Shown here in pieces: positions 10,478 to 18,877 of a stretch of 27,830 bases of DNA (position 1 is the stretch's first letter; each line of letters opens with the position of its first letter). Below the pieces are notes generated by a model that saw only the letters and a program-made list of their open reading frames with translations, was not told where the DNA came from and made no database searches. This stretch comes from Pleurobrachia bachei. Its lineage: Eukaryota > Ctenophora > Tentaculata > Cydippida > Pleurobrachiidae. The stretch lies in the NCBI GenBank assembly GCA_000695325.1, contig AVPN01000607.1, forward strand, positions 4,941 to 32,770, written 5' to 3'. The translations under genes and the position numbers were made by a program.

Positions 10478-11557
10478 ATAAACCTAATTTACAACACGTG
10501 GGTACTGGGAAGTGCACTGTGTTTTGTCAATGGTTGGTTTAGTTTGGTGCCCACGATAGTGGAAATTCTCTCCCTGGCTATCCTATCCGGCTACCGACTC
10601 GCCATAATTAAAGGTAAGGAAAGGTACTACTACTACGAACGAAAAAATTTTGAGCTCTAGCTTTCACTAGCAACTGGTCCATAAAATGTATTTTTCTCTC
10701 GTTGAGCTATAGTTCATTTCTTTAGAAATAAACCAAGCTCCAAATCCATGCTTCTAATGTTCCACAGGTAAGGCAAAGAACAGCCTCAGAATGGATCCAG
10801 CTAAATGGTACCTAGTTCTGCTTATCCTCTGGACGTTTATATTCATCCTTCCCTTTCTATCACCCTTGATCCAAGTTGTCCCCTACTACGACCCCTGGAC
10901 ACAATCTTGCAATTCCTCTGATGTTAGTGACGAGCACGGTCTAAGCCTCAAGGTAACAACATATGCAGATCGATACAATAAACCCACCAGCAGGATTCTC
11001 AAGCATTGTTACTTGGTAGTTGCTGAACCTTCTATTACATTATTCCCATTACAACTAAAACATCAAACAAAATCCCCACCTTACACAGCTGATTCACTAA
11101 CTCGGAATACTTTCAGGTAGTTATAATGGCTCTCTTCAGCTTCCTCTTCACCTTCCTCCCCATGGTGATAGTAACCCTGGTTAACTTCTCCATCATCCAT
11201 TCTATTATACAATCCCGGAAAGCCGTCGAATCTTCCTCCTCATCTTCCTGCTCCCCCGCTCGGACACTAAAAACTATCCCACTCATATCCCTTACTTTTA
11301 TAGCATCCTACCTTCCCTATCTGATAGCTCTAATAGCAAATCTCATTTCCCCCATGCCGGACTGGTGGCGGACAGTTTCATTTTACTTCGCTGCAATAAA
11401 CACTATGGCAAACCCGTTAATTTACTTTTGTGTGAATATCAAGTTTCGCCGGTTTATCCTGGCATTCGCCCGGAGGATCCTGCTAGGAGCCAGTTTGAAG
11501 TTGTCTGATTCAAGTGAGCCAGTACAAACGCAGAATAATATTGGCGTGGCCAAGTAG
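10478..11557 (+). CDS. GPCR copy 2, exons 3-5 only
   Basis: The exons are 10478-10613 (136 nt), 10768-10952 (185 nt) and 11117-11557 (441 nt), identical in length and phase to exons 3-5 of the upstream GPCR. They encode TM3 to TM7 and the tail with about three amino-acid changes (Val to Ile in TM4, Leu to Ile at the start of TM5, Pro to Gln in the tail) amid many silent ones. No copy of exons 1-2 (N-terminus, TM1, TM2) lies upstream. It is therefore an alternative 3' half spliced to the shared exons 1-2 (phase 0 allows it), an incomplete duplicate, or a second haplotype placed in tandem. No stop or frameshift is seen. Confidence 0.75.
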
Positions 11558-11704
11558 AGTGTGGTCATTGAAAACAGTGCAGAGTCGGACTGACACAAGT
11601 AAATAACCAATCAGAACTCGTTATTTAGGTCACGTGACTGGTTATCAGCCAATCAGGGGTCAGAATTTCCTGATTCAATATGTATCAGCTGTTTGATTTT
11701 ATAC

Positions 11705-14700
11705 CTGCCCGAAGTCGATGATCACAATGGATGAGTTTTTATCTGTGAAACTCTCAGGGAGGATCAGAAGGGGTGCCTGGATCCTCAGCAAAATATCCCA
11801 TCTGAAGAATTAACTGTTTTATATGTTGAAATGTTGAATATTTGAATACAATCCTACTCATCCCATCATGAACTCTTGAGTTTTATGGTGTCTACATTAT
11901 ACAGAATGGCTTACGGAGCAGCAGAGATGTTGAACTTAGCTCGCAGAATTAGTTGAACTGTTCTACTACACAGTTCAACTAATTCTGCGAGCTAAGTTCA
12001 ACATCTCTGCTAATACAGTCGGACCCCGATTTAGTGCCCCCGATTTAGTGACACCCCGATTTAGTGACAGGATAAATTTCCCCCGATATAGGAAATTAAC
12101 GGTATTTGACCCCGATTTAGTGCCAACCCCGATTTAGTGCCCAAATTCCTTTCCCCCGAGGATGTCACTAAATCGGGGTCCGACTGTATGTATATTTGAA
12201 CTACATTTAATATTAATTGCTATCGTTCAATTTACTGTTTTCTTTTACCGTTTGAAATCCCGTAGTTTTCCCGTGAATATTTTATCGATTGTACTGCGGA
12301 GTTGGTGTTTCGTCTTGCTCCGCAGCTCACCCAACCGGGCCAGGGCTGCCTCAACGACGAAATCAATAGTCGGGTCCAGAGCGAAGAAATTAGTTACTCT
12401 GCGGAGAAATATTGGTTTTGTTTAGTGACAATGTTATACTGTATGACTGACGACTGTCTTGGAGAGGGCAGTCTTTTGTGAGAGATCAGACAAGGTAAAT
12501 TGCAAAACCAGGAGGATGTAGGGTAGTATGATAGATTAGGTCTTGTGCGCCAAATGGCGCCATTTGGCGCGCATGACCTATTCTATCATACTACCGGATG
12601 TAGGGAGATGAAATTGTCACTACGGGTATCTTCTAGTATCAAGAATATATGCAAGTTCATTGCCAAATTACCTATCAATTATATCCTCGTTATAAACGAT
12701 GTCGAGGGGCTGAGTTGTCACTCTGACCAGGAGATCAAGTGCAGGAGATACAGGGTTAAGTTCGTAGTATATATCTAGCACTGGTTGGGGAGTGCTCACG
12801 GGGCGGAGCTGGGACCTGCATATCACGTGGGGCAGTAAGTCGCTCCGTTGCGTGTGGTTATCCAGAGTTATATCCTAAGAGAGAGTGAAGGGTTATCCGG
12901 TGTTATGGCCTAAACAGGCGAGAATAAGACTAAACTTGCACCAACTAATATGTATCCAGAAACTAGTATTTAAATCACGTGCCTGTAGGGATGCAGATAA
13001 CACCGTAGTCCCTGTTTTCATCCTATATTCAGCCCCAACTCTGAGGTCTACAAAGGAAAACTCCACCAAACTCCTATCTTCAGACCCGGTTTGGTCTACA
13101 AGGAGCACTGAACCGTGGAGTAACTTGGCAGATAACTTTCCAAAGACTGCATCCTTATCAAAGAAGATGGAGTAATCGACAACGGGTGCTGTTGCTGCCT
13201 CTGCTTCCTCCGCCGGAACATCTGGTGGAGAGGGGGTAAAAGGTTATTATAATGAACACAACACGGAAACCGGAATTACACTTGTAATCGTTTTACGAAT
13301 TCATAGCTGCGGCTATTTTATACCTTTTGATCCAGTCCAGCTCCATACCCAGCTGCCCCAGCTGCCCGCTGCAGCAGCCCCGCGGGGAGTGATGGAGCTC
13401 AGTGCTCTGCTGAGAGCTAGAGATCTCATAATGTAGACCTCATCATATGATAATCCCTCCTCCAGCGGGATGAGATCCTTTCTTACCAACTCCTGAAGAG
13501 AGAAATTCGAGAGTTACAACGCTACTTTCCCTCTCTATCATGAATATATTACAGCATGTTTATCAAGATGAGATTCATTTTTATCAAGTTGGACAACTCA
13601 ACAATTAGATATTATCTCGCCATACTTATTACTAAAGAGACTGGACCATTACCTTAATTTCTGGTTTAACCAACATCGTCTCGTATAGTGAGACATACTG
13701 GACTAACAGACGGGCACGGGATGTCAGGAATGCCGTTCGGAGTCGGGATAGTCGCTGAGCAATGGGATGCTTTAACGGCAGAAATGGCGAATACCCACCA
13801 TGCTTGTGCGCTCCCTTTTACCGGAATACACGGGTGCCATTGTCGGTTTCTGAAGTAGTGAAGGAGAGATAAAACACGAAACATTTGAGTTGCGATTTAA
13901 ACTCACAATTTCACCCGTCTCTGGCAATCAATAATGTTTAGTATCCTAGCCCCCATGTGATACTGTTTGCTGGTCAGTTTTAATCGGATGTCTTGTAGTG
14001 TTAGGCTTGAGGTAAACCGAGCCTGGTCATAACTTATCAGTGGCTCGGTACTCTTGTTCTGTGTCAACTCGATCTTTGCCGAGATAGGTTCCAGCACGTA
14101 GCACAACTGAAAGAGAAATTTGTGTTTTATGAAAATCATATTTTATAAAGGAGTAGATGTTTTTATGAAGGAGCAAACCTCATCTTCCATACAGTTGTTG
14201 CCGAAGTTCCAAAATACTGCTAAGTCCTCCAGGTGGACTTCCTTTAGAACACAACCGTCAGCTGATGTTGCAGACAGGGATGGTTGAGTAGAGAGGTGTT
14301 TTATGGTAATACCGACACAAAAGGGAATTGAGGGAACTGAAACCCTGTCTTCGTACCGGATGTGCACATCATTCACTACAAACTGAAGGGAGTTAGTTTT
14401 GGTAAGAAGTTCCAGTTCTAGTTTGTAAAATATGTTCCCTTCTAGATAATCACTTTAGAAATGTTGCCTTGTCAATATCTTATTTACCTTCAAGTTCTCT
14501 ATCACAGAGGTGAAATAGGAAGACGCGAATGATGAAAGCCATCCCTTAGATTGGGCATACAGTCTCTGTGAGATCTGCTGCTCAAGGCTCTCTAGTTTCC
14601 GTTGTAGTGCAGCCTTAACTTGCTCTTCTTCTCGTTCGGGATCGTACTGTTAGGCAGAATGTGTGATTTCTAGGTTCAAATTAATGAGTGTTTTGAAGAT

Positions 14701-15814
14701 TGTGAAACACAACTTGATCAGTAACTCCACGTGATTTGATACATTCTACACAAACACATGAAATCAATGAACGAGTTTTGTTTACCCTTGAAAAACTTTT
14801 ACAGTTCTGAAAGTAATAAATAATATAAAGTTCAGATTTAAAAGGTTTATCCAAATTCTACTGAATCACCATGATAGTTCTAACTCCACAGAGATAGAAG
14901 GAAGTAAAAGTATATCTCATTTAGTACAGTTTGTACACTGGAAGTAGTAATTGTACACTCGCTATATATTGTACTTCTCTTGCAAGATCATAATTTATGC
15001 ATTATGTCAGATGCCTCCCCCGGCTAATCTAGTGAAAGTACAGGGAAATTAAACTACAGGGTTCTGAACTGAGTTTTTCCATCACTTCACATTTTAATAT
15101 GGGAAGGGCTAAGTAAGGTGGGACACATACTGTAGAAAGGATCCTAATGAGTATGATCTATGTACTTAGACCCTGTACAATTATTGATTCCCTACCTCAC
15201 TGCCTTGATAAGGTGTTGCATGGATGTAGAGCTGTGAGAGACACAGTACAATGCTGTTACTACTAATCCCTGCTGTTACTGGCACTTGCAGCTCCAGCTT
15301 ACCCACAGTACCTGGGAGAGAGAAGTGATGATGGCTAATAAGAGTGGGGTAACCACAGTACCTGAGAAGTGATGAGGGGTTAGGGGAAGTGGGGTAAGAG
15401 TGGGGTAAGAGTGGGATAATAATGAGTTTAGAGTGGGGTAAGAGTGGGGTAAAGAGTGGGGTAAGGGTGGGGTAAGAGTGGGGTAAGAGTCAGAATTGTA
15501 GTAAGAGAAGTTTTGAGTTTTTTATAACCTACCATCTGTAACCTTGAAGGGGAGATTAAGAGTTTCTAGTGCATCCTCTCTAAGTTTGAGGTTTTCAAGT
15601 TCAACCGATCCCTGTGTCAGGCCAATGTGTACCTAAAAGGGTGGGTTTAGACGGCATATATCGTTTTGAATCATGGTTACCATGATAACCATCACTGCAT
15701 GTAGTGTGATAGTAACCATCATGTGTTTACCTGGTGTAAGTTAACGTTGCTAAGGTAACGGGCAAGGTATTTGTTAAGGAGCCATTCTGTGAAACTGTGG
15801 ACCTGTCTCCACAT
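11705..15814 (-). CDS. VPS13D: VPS13D, exons 1-12 (N-terminal chorein part)
   Basis: VPS13D is a bridge-like lipid-transfer protein at organelle contact sites, needed for mitochondrial and peroxisomal homeostasis (family knowledge). The exons, right to left, are 15814-15731, 15632-15533, 15311-15196, 14646-14488, 14382-14179, 14106-13907, 13849-13653, 13492-13324, 13221-12983, 12874-12672, 12398-12249 and 11801-11705. The total is 1918 nt, one more than 639 codons; the extra base is in exon 7. Landmarks are the chorein start (EWLLNKYLARYL, GSVELENLKLREDAL), VNDVHIRYED, AWWVFAISAV, WGSWVWSW, YYELNPVS, TTQPLDIVYNE and LRSKTKHQLRSTIDKI. The TPP-linker cassettes and the last two motifs fit VPS13D better than VPS13A/C. 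The donor after exon 9 appears to be GC. The ATG at 15814 is the best start by alignment with family N-termini. The C-terminal part lies beyond the left edge. Confidence 0.9.
11920..12011. repeat. Perfect 42-bp inverted repeat with 8-bp loop
   Basis: The arms 11920-11961 and 11970-12011 are exact reverse complements. The paralogous stretch in unit 1 (about 10040-10115) has only a diverged version of the right arm. It lies in the VPS13D intron between exons 11 and 12. Confidence 0.9.
12016..12186. mobile_element. pogo-like MITE with internal repeats
   Basis: This 171-bp element has 21-bp perfect terminal inverted repeats (CAGTCGGACCCCGATTTAGT...) and TA on both sides. The motif CCCCGATTTAGTG recurs several times inside. 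It has no coding capacity. It is missing from the paralogous unit 1, so it inserted after the duplication (or on one haplotype). Confidence 0.82.
12522..12595. repeat. Palindromic 74-bp element flanked by a direct repeat
   Basis: The arms of about 36 bp fold on a GGCGCC centre (CCAAATGGCGCCATTTGG) with few mismatches. GGATGTAGGG occurs on both sides (12514-12523 and 12596-12605), which looks like a target-site duplication. It lies in the intron between VPS13D exons 10 and 11. Confidence 0.65.
13653..13849 (-). CDS. VPS13D: VPS13D exon 7 with one-base frameshift
   Basis: Acceptor CTTCAG is at 13850-13855 and donor GTAATG at 13652. The first half reads NRQWHPCIPV...AWWVFAISAV. The second half, which matches the family's Arg-rich helix (RLSRLRTAFLTSRARLLVQY), is one frame away. 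The exon is 197 nt but the flanking phases require 196. The extra base lies at about 13771-13782. With it removed, the spacing from WW to the LY of the helix equals that of human VPS13 proteins. The likely causes are a sequencing error or a recent mutation. Confidence 0.8.
14647..15195. other. VPS13D intron 3
   Basis: This is an intron of about 550 bp without any further exon or repeat I can recognise. Confidence 0.6.
15343..15490. repeat. Short G-rich minisatellite in VPS13D intron 2
   Basis: It consists of degenerate repeats of AGAGTGGGGTA (about 11-12 bp), densest at 15389-15490. Confidence 0.8.
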
Positions 15815-15938
15815 ACCAAACTTTACCAATCGTCACGCATTGTCAAAAGTAACATTTCTGGGATACATTGTGATATTTGATACATGTACTTGTATTAGGT
15901 CATGGAACACAGGAACACAAGAAAAAGTAAAAGTAAAT

Positions 15939-16754
15939 TCAACTCAAATAACTCAAAAATGTACGCTCTAAAAATGAATCTAAATCACCTACACCCTCTG
16001 GATTAGACTCTAACGCGGCGATAGTTCGAGTTTTCCCTAATCTGTACTCTGAGTAGTCTCTGACCACACCATTCAGCCGGTCCTTTTTAATTGTCTCCTT
16101 GACAAGTTTCCTAAGAATGAGTTCACACTGGTGTTTCAGATTCTCCCTACACTTGAGCCTGTCTGCTTCCCGTTCCCTCTCCTTCTCTCCCGGGTTTACC
16201 TCGGCAGGTTGAGTGAGGAGGTAGTCTAGGAACTCACGGGCACTTTTCAAGCGAGCACTGGTAGTCGTGTCACTGAAGGAGTTGATGGATTCTAATTTTA
16301 AAACATGTTTCTCCCATTGCTCTGAGGGAGGCTCCATGGCAACTGAAATGCGATGAATTGTTTCCATGGTAACCAAAGGGTTGTCACGTGATGAATTAGC
16401 CTTACATGCAGCCTCCACTGACCCTGGAAAGTAAATCTGACCAAACACACATCGATACCGCTGAGCTAAATGAAACACTTCTTTTCGCATTCCTCTGAGA
16501 TGAAAAGTGTCATCCAAAAGTAAAACAAGATCTCCTTTTGTGCTGCTAATTACCCCAGCAACATGTTCTAGGACCCTTTTCCTGGCAACATTCCAGCCGT
16601 TGGGGTCTTTATCCATATCAACCCTACCAATTATGTCATCGTAGCAAATTACAGAAATTGAAAGTTTAGAAGACTCATCCTGTTGTAATTTGTTTGCGAG
16701 AGTGCTCTTGCCAACCGCTGGAATTCCAACGAAGCAGATCAAAACTTTCGTCAT
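15939..16754 (-). CDS. PSTK: L-seryl-tRNA(Sec) kinase
   Basis: This single-exon ORF of 271 aa phosphorylates Ser on Ser-tRNA(Sec) with ATP, the step before SepSecS makes selenocysteinyl-tRNA (cytosol). The P-loop GIPAVGKST is at residues 10-18, a YDD motif at 38-40, and LLLDDTFHLRGMRKEVF (about 78-94), typical of PSTK, provides the Walker-B-like Asp pair. A lysine- and arginine-rich C-terminal helical domain, consistent with tRNA binding, follows. It is shorter than human PSTK (about 348 aa), mainly in the insertion region. A strong acceptor-like site (TTCCAATTTTAG) lies 16 nt before the ATG. METTL25-like ends 95 bp upstream and VPS13D starts 124 bp downstream, all on one strand. It implies that the organism makes selenoproteins. 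Confidence 0.88.
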   Translation of the reverse strand: MTKVLICFVGIPAVGKSTLANKLQQDESSKLSISVICYDDIIGRVDMDKDPNGWNVARKRVLEHVAGVISSTKGDLVLLLDDTFHLRGMRKEVFHLAQRYRCVFGQIYFPGSVEAACKANSSRDNPLVTMETIHRISVAMEPPSEQWEKHVLKLESINSFSDTTTSARLKSAREFLDYLLTQPAEVNPGEKEREREADRLKCRENLKHQCELILRKLVKETIKKDRLNGVVRDYSEYRLGKTRTIAALESNPEGVGDLDSFLERTFLSYLS

Positions 16755-16849
16755 GACATTATCAGTAGAGCTAAAATTGGAAACTATAAGTTACAAGAAA
16801 CAATACCCTCAATAAGTTAAATTATGAGAAATAGTATCATTACAAGTTA
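16755..16849 (-). promoter_or_regulatory. 95-bp METTL25-PSTK gap with acceptor-like site
   Basis: The gap contains no AATAAA on the gene strand. It does contain a pyrimidine tract ending in TAG at 16771, 16 nt before the PSTK start. It may be a 5' UTR intron acceptor or a trans-splice acceptor; the sequence cannot tell which. Confidence 0.35.
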
Positions 16850-18184
16850 TTATTTCAACGCCACAAGTGCCTGGTTACGAGGAGAAATCAGGGGATCAAA
16901 GACAGTCTTCAACTCGGCTTTGTGTCCTCGTTCTAGGAGGTACAACAACCTATCCGATAAAATAAGATGCTCCCCTACTACCCCTAGACACAACTTGAAT
17001 GTGTAAAAGAAATAATAAACCCATGTTTCCCAATTGTTTTCACTCGCAACACTCTCAGCTTGCTGCTCTTCCTCGTTAGTCAAAGTCGAGTAACCAAGTA
17101 AAGTTAAACTCCGATTTATAAACTCAACAACTGTCTCATTTTCACGAGCCTTTTTAAAACAAAACCTCTTTCCTGTGTCCCCTGTCCTAACCCTCAAGCT
17201 GATTTCTCCCACTGACCGCCAGTGTTGGTTCATCACCATTTTGGTGTTGCTTAGCTGGTCCAATATTCGCTGTAGGTAAACCTCAATGTTATGACAGGCC
17301 TGCTCTCGTATGGGCAGGGAGAGCGAGTTATTCTTGGATTTAAGATGATCACTAATAGGGTAGCCCTGATGTGTACAGTGCAGATAACAACAGCTAACCA
17401 TCACCAAGCCCCTACACGATGGGCTATCTGAAAAGAGTTTGATCATGTAGGGACCAAGATCGCCACACGGGTGCAGGCCTAGGAGAAGAATTGGAGACGT
17501 CGAGAAGGTTGTTGAATGTGTAGCATCAACTTCAATTAGGATATCCATAAATGATTTGACGAGTCCAGGGCCTAGTTGAAGTAGCCGATTTGTTGATAAG
17601 ATATTCAGTTTCTTTGGATTCCCTCCGTTGAACATTTTGTCAATTTTATCTGCTTTTTCAAGCAGTTGTCCCTGGGCTTCGAGCCTCAAAACGGAAATGC
17701 TGGGTGTTTGGTTTGATAGAAACCTAGAAATGTGGCCAAATCCTGAACCCACATCAACCACATGTGATATGCTCCCGGAATGTAAAGATTCGGTTATGAT
17801 CGGCAACAGGCCAGCAATTTCTGAAACTTTCTTCGGCTTCAGATATCTTATCTGACTTTTGGTGTCTAATTTTAGTTGAGACGGTCCTCCGGTCAACTTT
17901 CTTTCAGCGATTTGCCTACGAATGTACGTAACAAAAGACAGAATTCCAAGGGGTAAAACAATTCGGGTTGGGAGTCCTAAAACAGCTCGAATGAATGCTA
18001 ATACAGCTTCACGGCCACCTTGAGCAAAACAAGATGTCCAAATATCAGGTAAGAGTTGAAAACCCTTGTCTGCATAGAACTCTAGCATGAAAAAGTCAGC
18101 GATCGGTTGGAAATATTGAAGTAGACGCACATCCGTGGACATTTTGGGGTGAACAGATGAAAAGACATCTCCTAGTCCTATCAT
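16850..18184 (-). CDS. METTL25: METTL25/METTL25B-family methyltransferase-like protein
   Basis: This intronless ORF has 444 aa. The family signature is visible: LKPKKVSEI (115-123, equivalent to the MSPKKxHE motif), the SAM-binding loop VVDVGSGFGH (142-151), GLHPCGDL (236-243) and VSCCYLH (263-269). It is a class I methyltransferase fold. Members are poorly characterised; METTL25B is linked to protein arginine methylation, and no substrate can be read from this sequence. METTL25 and METTL25B cannot be separated with confidence. A CTCCCACAG acceptor-like site lies 13 nt before the ATG at 18184. It is the first of three tightly packed minus-strand genes. Confidence 0.85.
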   Translation of the reverse strand: MIGLGDVFSSVHPKMSTDVRLLQYFQPIADFFMLEFYADKGFQLLPDIWTSCFAQGGREAVLAFIRAVLGLPTRIVLPLGILSFVTYIRRQIAERKLTGGPSQLKLDTKSQIRYLKPKKVSEIAGLLPIITESLHSGSISHVVDVGSGFGHISRFLSNQTPSISVLRLEAQGQLLEKADKIDKMFNGGNPKKLNILSTNRLLQLGPGLVKSFMDILIEVDATHSTTFSTSPILLLGLHPCGDLGPYMIKLFSDSPSCRGLVMVSCCYLHCTHQGYPISDHLKSKNNSLSLPIREQACHNIEVYLQRILDQLSNTKMVMNQHWRSVGEISLRVRTGDTGKRFCFKKARENETVVEFINRSLTLLGYSTLTNEEEQQAESVASENNWETWVYYFFYTFKLCLGVVGEHLILSDRLLYLLERGHKAELKTVFDPLISPRNQALVALK

Positions 18185-18730
18185 CTCGTACCTTATTCTG
18201 TGGGAGTATGATTTAGTGACTACTGACTAGTAAGGTATTAATTGTTACCTTAACACTAATCAGCTGATCAGAACATTGCACTCGCCCATTTAGCGACATT
18301 TTAACAATCTGAGCGTTTTACGAGCATCATAGCGATCCGTAAAAGTTTCAAAGGCCTCCGAGAGAGTAAGGTTGATATCAATTATCAGTGTGTTTTCACT
18401 CACTGTCCTCGCATGCCGTGTGTCAGTGACATCTGGGAGTCTCCTGGAGGCATTTTAATTTTTTTATGGATCCCTAATTGATTGTTCCCATGTATTAGGT
18501 AACCGTTAAGAACCGGAGTACACACAGAGAGTGCGGAACAAGACTGAAGGCAGTGCTTTTTGATGTTGAAGTGCGAAATCGCCAACTTTAAAATCGCCAA
18601 CTTTAAAAAGGGCGCGATTATAATCTGGGTGCCTCGAGGCCGGTTTACAGGTGCGCGCTAGCAAAAAGAGTACACTTTTATTTCCTAGACCAACTTTTTT
18701 CAAACGGCTATAGCCACGTAACCACATTCT

Positions 18731-18828
18731 GATTTGAGTAAACTAAACGGCATCTGATAGAAAATCGATAGCACTAACCGATTTGAGTAAACTAATCGGC
18801 ATCTGATAGAGAATCGATAGCACTAACC
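18731..18828. repeat. 49-bp tandem duplicate
   Basis: Two nearly identical 49-bp units begin GATTTGAGTAAACTAA and end with CACTAACC. Confidence 0.85.
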
Positions 18829-18829
18829 G

Positions 18830-18877
18830 ATACCCCAAACCCGAACCCTAACCAGACCCTAACAACAGCCCTAACCC
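18830..18877. repeat. Degenerate telomere-like CCCTAA tract
   Basis: Several CCCTAAC words are separated by short irregular spacers (AACCCTAACCAGACCCTAAC). It is short and degenerate, so it may be interstitial rather than a chromosome end. Confidence 0.5.

Larger units (their letters stand above)
10290..12318. repeat. Second tandem duplication, unit 2
   Basis: It is homologous to 8472-10227. It is longer because of a MITE (12016-12186), a perfect 42-bp hairpin and other indels. It contains GPCR exons 3-5, VPS13D exon 12 and the part of exon 11 up to the duplication edge. Confidence 0.85.
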
